In this document: positions 18,435 through 24,959 of the stretch, one piece after another
Position numbering within the stretch: the first letter of the stretch is position 1
Layout: the number at the start of each line of letters is the position of its first letter
Source of the DNA: Gaiellasilicea sp033857955
Lineage (GTDB): Bacteria; Actinomycetota; Thermoleophilia; Gaiellales; Gaiellaceae
Direction of reading: 5' to 3'
Assembly: GCA_033857955.1 (NCBI GenBank)
Contig: JAWVCW010000035.1
Coordinates: 1-44,653 of the forward strand
Length of the DNA stretch: 44,653 nt
Notes under the pieces: model-generated
Seen by the model: the letters and a program-made list of their open reading frames with translations, nothing else
The model's database searches: none
What the model was told of the DNA's origin: nothing
Program-made: the position numbers and the translations under genes

Positions 18435-18456
18435 GTGTGACCGGCGTCAGCGACAC
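18435..18456. promoter_or_regulatory. Possible Crp-type operator
   Basis: TGTGA (18436-18440), six bases, then TCAGC gives a half-perfect match to the TGTGA-N6-TCACA operator. GTGT and ACAC flank it symmetrically at 18435-18438 and 18453-18456. It lies between the divergent Crp-type gene and the 63-residue preprotein gene, where autoregulation would be expected. The second half-site is weak. Confidence 0.25.
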
Positions 18457-18488
18457 GGCCTCCGAGCGCTGCGAGCGTGCGAGCCGGA

Positions 18489-18509
18489 AGCCCGGCACCG
18501 GGCCGGGCT
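18489..18509 (+). other. Leader hairpin before the 63-residue preprotein
   Basis: AGCCCGG (18489-18495) pairs with CCGGGCT (18503-18509) around a seven-base loop. It ends just before the GAAGGGAG ribosome site of the gene at 18529, so it could affect its translation or mark the 5' end of the transcript. Confidence 0.35.
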
Positions 18510-18528
18510 CGTACAGAAGGGAGTCACC

Positions 18529-18720
18529 ATGATCCGCCGAGCTTCCCTCGTGCTCGCCGCAGTCGCGGCGCTCACGCTGACGCCTGCCGCGCTCGCAGGC
18601 GGCACCGACCGTGTGATGCCGACCGCGCGGATGCGGGCGCAGCCGACGCTGCATGCGAGCGGCCGTGTCGCCGTCCACTCGCCCGACGCGGTCGGTCGCT
18701 GGGTCCGGCAGGCCCTGTGA
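18529..18720 (+). CDS. 63-residue secreted small protein
   Basis: Starts at ATG 18529 after a strong GAAGGGAG ribosome site. The N-terminus MIRRASLVLAAVAALTLTPA is a clear signal peptide with cleavage at ALA before GGTDR. That leaves about 40 basic, low-complexity residues with Arg, His and Pro and no Cys. The junction ALA-GG resembles AHA-GG of the 30-residue peptide at 17612. The gene is divergent from the Crp-type regulator. Its stop is seven bases from the convergent MBL-like gene. No family recognised; an extracellular or wall-bound role is inferred from the signal peptide only. Confidence 0.7.
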   Translation: MIRRASLVLAAVAALTLTPAALAGGTDRVMPTARMRAQPTLHASGRVAVHSPDAVGRWVRQAL

Positions 18721-18727
18721 GCCGGAG

Positions 18728-19297
18728 TCAGGCCTCGAGCGCCCGCTCGAGCGCGGCGCGCCCGTCCTCGAGGACGGGCGCGCCGTGGGAGACGAGCACG
18801 CGCTCGAGCGGCAACTCGAGGAGCGACCGCAGCTCCCGGCGGAGCACAGCCGCGGCATCGCCTTCGAGCCAGGTCTCCGGACAGACCGTGATCCCGCCGC
18901 TCCCGTCGCCCATCAGCGAGTCCCCGGGCACGAGCGTACGGTGGTCGGGCAGCCAGTACATCGTCTCCCTGACGACGGGAAACGCAAGGGCGACGACCCC
19001 TGTGGCCGGGCCGGCCGGCGTGACGCTGTACCGCGCGGCGAGCTCGGCGGCGCTCCGCCCGTGCCACTCGACCGTGAGCAGGATCGTGACCGGCAGTTCG
19101 CGCCGCGCGACGTCGCGGTCGAGCGCGTCGAAGAACCGGTCCCGCTCCGGCGGTACGAGCGGGTCGATCAGGACCGTCGCGTCCGGCGCTTCGTAGTAGA
19201 CGCAGCCAACGTCCTGCTCCCAGTCCGAGCCTTCCTGCCAGGCCGGATGCAGCGCCGTCCAGCGCCAGAGGCCCGGAGCGACCTCCTGGACGGTCAG
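18728..19297 (-). CDS. Metallo-beta-lactamase-like protein, second tandem copy, apparent CTG start
   Basis: About 189 residues beginning at CTG (19295-19297), which shares CTGA with the stop of the preceding paralogue. No ATG, GTG or TTG lies near the homologous N-terminus. The next in-frame starts upstream (from 19459) would add ~50 residues of non-homologous sequence over the neighbour gene. The two paralogues align from here: EVAPGLWRWTALHP versus ELAPGLWRWTARHP. Shared blocks are VLIDPLVP, MYWLPDHRTLVPGDSLMG and VLVSHGAPVL. The canonical zinc motif HxHxDH is reduced to LLTVEWHGRSAAE with one His. The Asp of VPGDSL and the His of VSHG remain. It may bind fewer metals or be non-catalytic. 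It is the last gene of the cysteine operon. Confidence 0.8.
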   Translation of the reverse strand: MTVQEVAPGLWRWTALHPAWQEGSDWEQDVGCVYYEAPDATVLIDPLVPPERDRFFDALDRDVARRELPVTILLTVEWHGRSAAELAARYSVTPAGPATGVVALAFPVVRETMYWLPDHRTLVPGDSLMGDGSGGITVCPETWLEGDAAAVLRRELRSLLELPLERVLVSHGAPVLEDGRAALERALEA

Positions 19298-19893
19298 CTG
19301 AGCGCCTTGGCGAGCGCCTCGCGGCCGCTCGAGAGCACCGGCTCGCCGTGCGAGGTCAGCACACGCTCGATCGGCAGGTCGAGCAGCGGCTGCAGGAGGA
19401 CCCGCAGCTCCGCGCCGCTCAGCCCGGACGTGAGGTAACGCAGCCACGAGTCGGGGCACACCCGCACCCCACCGTTCTCGCCGCCGAGCAGACGGTCGCC
19501 GGGAACCAGCGTGCGAACATCCGGGAGCCAGAACATCGTCTCGCCCGCACGCCGCAGCGGGAGTGGGACGACGTTGCTCGGCAGGTTGCCTCGGGCGCGC
19601 GATGTCGAGGCGTCGAAGCGGAGGACGACCTCGTCCCGGCTGCGCCGGTGCCAGCCGATCGTCGTCAGGACGATCACGTTGCGGCCCCGCGCGAGCTCGT
19701 CAAGCGCTGGCCAGAGCTCGTCCGGGACGAGCGGGTCGATCAGGACGAGCGTGTCGTCGACGGCGTACGCGACCGAGCCGACCTCAGCCGGCCAGTCCGC
19801 GGGGCTGCCCGGGACGGGGTCGTCCTCCGCTTCGGGGTGCCGCGCCGTCCACCGCCAGAGTCCGGGGGCCAGCTCGTCCATCGCCGCGATCAT
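19294..19893 (-). CDS. Metallo-beta-lactamase-like protein, first tandem copy
   Basis: 199 residues from ATG at 19893, which shares ATGA with the stop of mec. It has the order of elements of an MBL fold: VLIDPLVP on the first sheet, the region that should carry HxHxDH, FWLPDVRTLVPGDRLLG, and VLTSHGEPVL near the C-terminus. The metal motif is TTIGWHRRSRDE, with only one His, so the binuclear site is incomplete. It is a paralogue of the gene at 18728. Placement in the CysO operon suggests a role in persulfide or cysteine chemistry, where MBL-fold enzymes such as persulfide dioxygenases are known. That link is inference, and the missing ligands argue against a standard dioxygenase. Confidence 0.85.
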   Translation of the reverse strand: MIAAMDELAPGLWRWTARHPEAEDDPVPGSPADWPAEVGSVAYAVDDTLVLIDPLVPDELWPALDELARGRNVIVLTTIGWHRRSRDEVVLRFDASTSRARGNLPSNVVPLPLRRAGETMFWLPDVRTLVPGDRLLGGENGGVRVCPDSWLRYLTSGLSGAELRVLLQPLLDLPIERVLTSHGEPVLSSGREALAKALS

Positions 19894-20264
19894 GACGTGA
19901 CGGGGAGCGGTTCGATCCGGCCGTCGGCGATCGTCCAGCCGGCGAGCGAGTCGGTGCCGAGGGAGAGGATCAGATAGGGCTTCCCCTCCCAGAGGCCGAT
20001 GTTCTCGACGTCCGTGCGCGACGGACGCGGCGGGGAGGAGAGGTGCGAGTGGAAGACGGCGAGCTCGTAGCCCTCGTCCTCCAGGAACCACGTCTCCGGC
20101 GGCACCTCGAGCTCGAAGCGATACGGCGACGCGGCCGCGTTCCGGCCGCGGACGTAGCGTTCGGCGACGCCGTCCTTGGTGACGACGAGCCCGCAGGCCT
20201 CGTTCGGTGCCTCCTCCTCGGCGTGTGCGTGCAGCTCGTCCCGAATCTCGGCGGGGATCACCAC
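19890..20264 (-). CDS. mec: JAMM/MPN metallopeptidase Mec (CysO-cysteine hydrolase)
   Basis: 124 residues from GTG at 20264, overlapping the end of cysM by seven bases. All JAMM zinc residues are present: E22 (NEACGL) and H72-S-H74-x7-S82-x2-D85. In Mycobacterium tuberculosis, Mec cuts cysteine off the CysO-cysteine adduct made by CysM, releasing free cysteine and CysO with a Gly-Gly end. Here the four core genes sit together, which supports the same role. It may also trim the extra Cys encoded at the end of this CysO. Cytoplasmic; no signal peptide. Confidence 0.92.
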   Translation of the reverse strand: MVIPAEIRDELHAHAEEEAPNEACGLVVTKDGVAERYVRGRNAAASPYRFELEVPPETWFLEDEGYELAVFHSHLSSPPRPSRTDVENIGLWEGKPYLILSLGTDSLAGWTIADGRIEPLPVTS

Positions 20265-21190
20265 CAGACCGTTCGCTCCATGGACTGCTCGACGTCGTCG
20301 GCCTCCCAGAAGTCGGCGGAGAGGTACTTCCAGCCGCCGTCTGCGAGGATGCAGACGACGACGCCCTCCTCGAGCTCGCCCGCGAGCTGCCGCGCGACGT
20401 GCGCGACCGCTCCCGCGGAGACGCCCCCAAAGACGCCTTCGGCGTCGAGCAGGTCGCGCAGGCCTCTCACCGACTGCTCGTTCGACACGAGGATCTTCCG
20501 GTCGAGCTTCTCGACGTCGAGGATCGGAGGCACGTAGCCGTCCGCGAGCGAGCGGAGGCCCATCACGGATTCACCCGGGAGCGGCTCGGCGGCCGCGACC
20601 ACGACGTCGGGAAAGCTCTCGCGAAGCCGGGCGCCGGTTCCCATCAGCGTCCCGCCGGTGCCGAGGCCGGCGACGAGCACGTCGACCCGGTCGAGCGCCT
20701 CGACGATCTCGGCGCCGGTGCCTTCGTAGTGGGCGCGCGGGTTCGCCTCGTTCGCGTACTGGAACGGCATGAACCAGGAGGGATCGCGTTCGGCCAGCTC
20801 GAGCGCGAGCCGGACGGCGCCGTTCGAGCCCTGGTCGCCCGGCGAGTCGATCACCTCGGCGCCGAAGAGGCGCAGCACGCGTCGCCGCTCGTCAGTCGCG
20901 TTCTCCGGCATCACGCAGGTGAGCGGGTAACCCCTCAACTTCGCGACGAGCGCGAGCGAGATGCCGGTGTTGCCGCTCGTCGGCTCGAGCAGGCGCCGCC
21001 CGGGTTGGAGCTCGCCTGACGCCTCGGCCGCGTCGATCATCGCCTTCGCGACGCGGTCCTTGATCGAGCCGGTGGGGTTCTGCGCCTCGAGCTTCGCGAA
21101 GACGCGCACCGGTCCCGGCGCGAAGCGGGAAAGCTCGACGAGAGGCGTGTTCCCGACGAGAGCGAGGAGAGAGTCGGCGGTCTTCAGCAC
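20258..21190 (-). CDS. cysM: Cysteine synthase CysM, CysO-dependent type
   Basis: 310 residues; PLP-dependent beta-replacement enzyme. The Schiff-base lysine is K44 in NPTGSIKDR, followed by the substrate loop TSGNTGISLA and the phosphate-binding GLGTGGTLMGTG. It is close in pattern to mycobacterial CysM (ICVMPEN-like CVMPENATDERR, and ILADGGWKYLS near the end), including a C-terminal aromatic tail ERTVWW. That enzyme uses O-phosphoserine and CysO thiocarboxylate rather than O-acetylserine and sulfide. The GTG start at 21190 lies inside the last codons of cysO. Substrate preference here is inferred from the tail and neighbours. Confidence 0.94.
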   Translation of the reverse strand: MLKTADSLLALVGNTPLVELSRFAPGPVRVFAKLEAQNPTGSIKDRVAKAMIDAAEASGELQPGRRLLEPTSGNTGISLALVAKLRGYPLTCVMPENATDERRRVLRLFGAEVIDSPGDQGSNGAVRLALELAERDPSWFMPFQYANEANPRAHYEGTGAEIVEALDRVDVLVAGLGTGGTLMGTGARLRESFPDVVVAAAEPLPGESVMGLRSLADGYVPPILDVEKLDRKILVSNEQSVRGLRDLLDAEGVFGGVSAGAVAHVARQLAGELEEGVVVCILADGGWKYLSADFWEADDVEQSMERTVWW

Positions 21191-21453
21191 CCGCCGGCCA
21201 TGGCGGGTAGGAGAATCACGGAGGCGCCGTTGACGCGTGTCTCGAGCCCGTCGAGCGTGCGAACGTCCTCGCCGCCGAGGTAGACGTTCACGAACGGCGC
21301 GAGCGTGCCTTCCTCGAACAGTTGCGCCTGGAGCGCGGGGTAACGCCCCGCGACGTCCTCGAGCACCTCCCGGACGGTCTCGCCCTCGCCGATGAGCTCG
21401 CGCTCGCCGCCGACCTCGTTCCGCAGCGTCGGGGGAATCCTCACCTTGGTCAT
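21184..21453 (-). CDS. cysO: Sulfur-carrier protein CysO (ThiS/MoaD fold) ending in Gly-Gly-Cys
   Basis: 89 residues with a ubiquitin-like ThiS/MoaD fold: KVRIPPTLRNEVGG, the LAPFVNVYLGGEDVR strand pair, and the C-terminal SVILLPAMAGGC. The ATG shares ATGA with the upstream E1-like gene. Carriers of this type must expose a free Gly-Gly to be adenylated and thiocarboxylated. This one has one more residue, Cys89. The encoded end is therefore identical to the CysO-cysteine adduct that CysM makes and Mec cleaves. The Cys is read directly from TGC before TGA, and the cysM start lies across it. Mec probably removes it, as QbsD does for the Cys-Phe tail of QbsE. Confidence 0.94.
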   Translation of the reverse strand: MTKVRIPPTLRNEVGGERELIGEGETVREVLEDVAGRYPALQAQLFEEGTLAPFVNVYLGGEDVRTLDGLETRVNGASVILLPAMAGGC

Positions 21454-22658
21454 GCGCGCACCCCCTGGCAGAACTCGACGTAGTCGACGTACTCGGTGAT
21501 CGTGGGGTTCTCGCCGCAGACGGGGCAGCTCGGGTCGCGCTTGACGGCGACCTCGTCGATCGTCGTCCCGAGCGCGTCGAGCAGGAGCAGCCGGCCCTGG
21601 AGCGACTCGCCGATCCCGAGCAGCAGCTTCAGCGCCTCGTTCGCCTGCAGCGAGCCGACGATTCCCGGCAGCACGCCGAGAACGCCACCCTCTGCGCAGC
21701 TCGGCGCCAGCTCCGGCGGCGGCGGCGTGGGGAAGAGGCAGCGGTAGCACGGGCCCCCGGCCGTTAGCCGGCCGTCGCCGGCTCTGCCGGCGACGCTTCC
21801 AGCACTGCCCGGGTTGAAGACGGTCACCTGTCCCTCGAAGCGGTAGATCGAGCCGTGCACGACGGGAATGCCATGCCAGACCGACGCGTCGTTGACGAGG
21901 TAGCGGGTCGGGAAGTTGTCGGCGCCGTCGACGATCACGTCCCAGCCCTCGCCGAGGATTCGCTCGACGTTCTCAGAAGTGAGCCGCTCCTCGAAGGTCT
22001 TGACCTCGACGTCGGGATTCAGGGCCTCGATCGTGCGCTTCGCGGAGAGCACCTTCGGCTCGCCGAGCGAGTCGGTCGAGTGGACGATCTGGCGCTGCAG
22101 GTTCGAGTCGTCGACGACGTCCGCATCGACGATGCCGAGGGTGCCGACGCCTGCAGCGGCGAGGTAGAGCGACGCGGGCGAGCCCAGCCCGCCGGCGCCG
22201 ATCAGCAAGACGCGCGAGGCGAGCAGCCGCTCCTGGCCGGCCTCGCCGACCTCGGGGATCAGCAGGTGCCGCGAGTAACGGCGGCGCTGGTCCGGGGTGA
22301 GGCTGCGCGGGGTCTCCACCGGATAGCCGTTGCGCTTCCAGTCGGTGAAGCCGCCGGTCAGCGAGGAGACGTTCTCGTAGCCGAGCTCGCCGAGCGCCTT
22401 TGCCGCGAACGCGGAACGGGAGCCACCGGCGCAATACAGCACGAGCTCCGTCGATCGGTCCGGGACGAGCCCCTCGATCCTCGACTCCAGCTGCCCGCGC
22501 GGGACGTGGATGGCGCCGGGAACGGCGCCTTCCTCCCATTCCTCGCGCTCGCGGACGTCGACGAAGACCGCCGAGCCCTCGCGCTCGCGCGCGTCTGCGG
22601 CTCCGACCTCGTCGATCTCGTCCCGTACTTGCGCCAGCAGCTCTCTATACGTTGCCAT
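21450..22658 (-). CDS. moeZ: Rhodanese-ThiF fusion E1-like sulfurtransferase (MoeZ-like, swapped domain order)
   Basis: 402 residues from ATG at 22658; ATG 22667 is possible too. Residues ~1-115 are a rhodanese domain with active Cys76 in YCAGGSRS. Residues ~117-400 are a MoeB/ThiF adenylating domain with GAGGLGS (154-160), the zinc Cys pairs C304-x2-C307 and C378-x2-C381, and Cys321 in APSCAEGG. It should adenylate the CysO Gly-Gly end and load sulfur from the rhodanese persulfide. In MoeZ and MOCS3 the rhodanese is C-terminal; here it is N-terminal. A 16-residue Gly/Ala-rich insert (285-300) sits just before the first zinc pair. First gene of the cysteine operon, divergent from a TPR protein. 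Confidence 0.93.
   Translation of the reverse strand: MATYRELLAQVRDEIDEVGAADAREREGSAVFVDVREREEWEEGAVPGAIHVPRGQLESRIEGLVPDRSTELVLYCAGGSRSAFAAKALGELGYENVSSLTGGFTDWKRNGYPVETPRSLTPDQRRRYSRHLLIPEVGEAGQERLLASRVLLIGAGGLGSPASLYLAAAGVGTLGIVDADVVDDSNLQRQIVHSTDSLGEPKVLSAKRTIEALNPDVEVKTFEERLTSENVERILGEGWDVIVDGADNFPTRYLVNDASVWHGIPVVHGSIYRFEGQVTVFNPGSAGSVAGRAGDGRLTAGGPCYRCLFPTPPPPELAPSCAEGGVLGVLPGIVGSLQANEALKLLLGIGESLQGRLLLLDALGTTIDEVAVKRDPSCPVCGENPTITEYVDYVEFCQGVRA
21759..21806. repeat. Palindromic 48-base insert within moeZ coding sequence
   Basis: CGTCGCCGG (21773-21781) pairs perfectly with CCGGCGACG (21787-21795) over a CTCTG loop. The stretch encodes residues 285-300 (SAGSVAGRAGDGRLTA), which I do not expect between FNPG and GPCYRC in MoeB-type proteins. 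On the minus strand it reads GCCGGCAGAGCCGGC, one base different from GCCGGCGGAGCCGGC at the left edge of the window. It looks like an in-frame copy of a small palindromic element. Confidence 0.5.
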
Positions 22659-22709
22659 CTCTCTCATAAACGATACGGGCACGGCGGTTCTTCCCGCTAC
22701 CCTCGCCGC

Positions 22710-23672
22710 GTGTCCCCCCGTGCTCGAACGTCGATCGTCGTGGCGGCGATCGCCCTGCTCGCGGCGGCCGTGGTCGCGGCAGCCGCCGTCCTCTCGGCCC
22801 GGGAGGTCGAGTCCGACAGCGCCCCGGCGTCACAGCCACAGCCGCGCAAAGGCTTCCCGCGGCTCGCGCTCTCGTTCGGGGTTCGAGACGACGCCGAGGC
22901 GCGCGAGCTCCGCCGCGCCGCACAGCTCTACGAGGCCGGCCGCCACGCACAGGCCAGACGGATCTTCGGCCGCTTCGACTCGCTCGAGGCGAAGCTCGGG
23001 GCCGCGTTCGCGGGCTGGCCGGCGACCGCGGATCGAGTCGAGCAGCTCGGAGCGCTCTACCCACGAAGCTCGCTCATCCAGCTCCACGTCGGGATCGAGC
23101 GGTTGTGGGCGGGCACGGGCGGCGAGGACACCGCCTGGCGCGAGGCGCGGGATGTCGAGCCGGACACGCCCTACGCCGTGCTGGCCGACGACCTGCTCCA
23201 CCCTCAGCTCGCGCCCGGCCTGCCGATCTTCACGCCGAGCTTTCCCTACCCGCTTCCCAGCGGCACGCCGGCGGCGCAGCTCGAGGCGCTGCGAGGAAGC
23301 CGGAGCGAGCGTGGCCTGCTGATCTACGGGATCGCGCTGCAGCGGCTCGGCCGCCCGGTTTCAGCGCGTCGTGCCTTCGCCGGCGCGCTGCGCCTGGCGC
23401 CGAACGATGTCGACGCCCTGGTCGCGGACGCGGTCGGGCGCTACGAGAAGAGCGATCCGGCCGGCGCCTTCTCCCGGCTCGGCCCGCTCACGCGCAGGTT
23501 TCCGAAGGCGGCGACCGTGCGCTTCCACCTCGGCGTCCTCCTCCTCTGGCAGAGCGACGTGCCCGAGGCGAAGCGTCAGCTGCGGCTCGCTCGGGCCGCG
23601 CAGCCTGGAAGCCGGATCGCCCGCGACGCCGAGCGGTATCTCCAGGAGCTTCGCAAGACAGGGACCGGCTGA
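22710..23672 (+). CDS. Membrane-anchored TPR protein
   Basis: 320 residues from GTG at 22710. A single N-terminal membrane helix (TSIVVAAIALLAAAVVAAAAVL) is followed by a Pro/Gln/Ser linker. Then come helical repeats of TPR type: AAQLYEAGRHAQARRIFGRF, YGIALQRLGRPVSARRAFAG, and a last FHLGVLLLWQSDVPEAKRQL. This is a scaffold-type protein facing outward. It is divergent from the cysteine operon with ~50 bases between. No specific partner is evident. A longer frame upstream is the antisense of moeZ and is not real. Confidence 0.82.
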   Translation: MSPRARTSIVVAAIALLAAAVVAAAAVLSAREVESDSAPASQPQPRKGFPRLALSFGVRDDAEARELRRAAQLYEAGRHAQARRIFGRFDSLEAKLGAAFAGWPATADRVEQLGALYPRSSLIQLHVGIERLWAGTGGEDTAWREARDVEPDTPYAVLADDLLHPQLAPGLPIFTPSFPYPLPSGTPAAQLEALRGSRSERGLLIYGIALQRLGRPVSARRAFAGALRLAPNDVDALVADAVGRYEKSDPAGAFSRLGPLTRRFPKAATVRFHLGVLLLWQSDVPEAKRQLRLARAAQPGSRIARDAERYLQELRKTGTG

Positions 23673-23734
23673 CGCAAAGATAGGTCTAACGGCCCATGGC
23701 TTCCGGGTAGAGGTTCTGGCAAGGTTCCACAACT

Positions 23735-23764
23735 TTGCTAGGTAGGTGTTGCGATTCATACGAT
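23735..23764 (+). promoter_or_regulatory. Possible rpoD promoter
   Basis: TTGCTA (23735-23740) and TACGAT (23759-23764) are 18 bases apart and lie ~40 bases before the sigma factor start, in a local AT-richer stretch. This is the only clear base-composition dip here. Match to consensus is moderate. Confidence 0.35.
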
Positions 23765-23803
23765 TCGCGACTACGGTGAGCGCGAATCGGAGGGGGAGCC
23801 GAA

Positions 23804-24880
23804 GTGAGCGCAGGGGGATCCACTAGCACCATCGCAGGCCCGGCATTCGATGTCATGGGGTCGACCGAGGCAAAGGCGCTGCTCGAGAGCGGCAAGCTTG
23901 CCGGCAAGCTGATCGCCGACGACATCGCGAGCGCGCTGGACGAGCTCGATCTCGATGCCGGGCAGATGGACGAGTTCTACGCCGCGCTCGACGAGCTCCA
24001 GATCGAGGTCGTGGAGCGCGACGAGCCCGAGGCCGAAGTGGAGGAGGCGCGAGAGGTCTCGACCGACACGCTGCAGCTCTTCCTGAAGGACATCGGCAAG
24101 GTGCCGCTCTTGACGGCAGCGCAGGAAGTCGAGCTCGCGAAGCGGATCGAGCGCGGGGAGCACGCTGCGAAGCAGGCGATGGTCGAGGCGAACCTGCGTC
24201 TCGTCGTCTCGATCGCCAAGCGCTACCGCAACCAGGGCCTGCCGTTCCTCGACCTGATCCAGGAGGGCACGATCGGCCTCGTTCGCGCAGCCGAGAAGTT
24301 CGACTACCGCAAGGGCTTCAAGTTCTCGACGTACGCCACCTGGTGGATTCGCCAGGCGGTCGCCCGCGCGCTCGCCGACAAGGCGCGCACGATCCGGATG
24401 CCCGTGCACGTGGTCGAGAAGCTGAACAAGATCGTGCGCACCGAGCGTGCGCTCCGTGCCAAGCTCGGTCGCGAGCCGAGCGCGATCGAGATCGGGATCG
24501 AGCTCGACCTGCTGCCGGAGGAGATCGACCAGATCCGCAGGAGCGCCCAGACGCCGATCTCGCTCGAGAAGCCGGTCGGCGACGAGGACGAGTCGGAGTT
24601 CGGGCACTTCCTCACCGACGAGACTGCGCCTCTCCCGGACGAGATGGCCGAGGAGACGCTGCGCAACGAGGCGCTGCGCTCGATCCTGAAGTCGCTCTCG
24701 CACCGCGAGCGGCGCGTGCTCGAGCTGCGCTACGGCCTCGACGGCGAGCAGCCCCGCACGCTCGACGAGGTCGGCCGTGCGTTCAACGTCACGCGTGAGC
24801 GGATCAGGCAGATCGAGAACCAGGGCCTGAAGAAGCTCCGCGCGCTCGCGCTTGCGGCCCAACTGCGCGACGTCGCCTAG
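23804..24880 (+). CDS. rpoD: Primary (group 1/2) RNA polymerase sigma factor
   Basis: 358 residues from GTG at 23804, after a GGAGGGGGAGCC ribosome site. Region 1.2 is DTLQLFLKDIGKVPLLTAAQE. Region 2 contains FLDLIQEGTIGLVRAAEKFD and the -10 reading helix FSTYATWWIRQAVARAL. Region 3 is RMPVHVVEKLNK. Region 4.2 has TLDEVGRAFNVTRERIRQIE. The acidic N-terminus is only ~80 residues, so region 1.1 is short, as in many actinobacterial SigA/HrdB-like proteins. It directs RNA polymerase to housekeeping promoters. Whether it is the only primary sigma factor cannot be told from this window. Confidence 0.95.
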   Translation: MSAGGSTSTIAGPAFDVMGSTEAKALLESGKLAGKLIADDIASALDELDLDAGQMDEFYAALDELQIEVVERDEPEAEVEEAREVSTDTLQLFLKDIGKVPLLTAAQEVELAKRIERGEHAAKQAMVEANLRLVVSIAKRYRNQGLPFLDLIQEGTIGLVRAAEKFDYRKGFKFSTYATWWIRQAVARALADKARTIRMPVHVVEKLNKIVRTERALRAKLGREPSAIEIGIELDLLPEEIDQIRRSAQTPISLEKPVGDEDESEFGHFLTDETAPLPDEMAEETLRNEALRSILKSLSHRERRVLELRYGLDGEQPRTLDEVGRAFNVTRERIRQIENQGLKKLRALALAAQLRDVA

Positions 24881-24905
24881 GACTGCCTGCCCATCCGTCA
24901 ACCGC

Positions 24906-24934
24906 GCTTGCGGGGTCTGTCCCCGTCCGCGAGC
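24906..24934. terminator. Terminator-like hairpin after rpoD
   Basis: GCTTGCGG (24906-24913) pairs with CCGCGAGC (24927-24934), including one G-T wobble, with an inner GGGG/CCCC stem. It lies between convergent rpoD and the glycosidase-like gene and could serve both. Confidence 0.6.
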
Positions 24935-24959
24935 TTGACGAAGGGACGAGGCAGGATGA

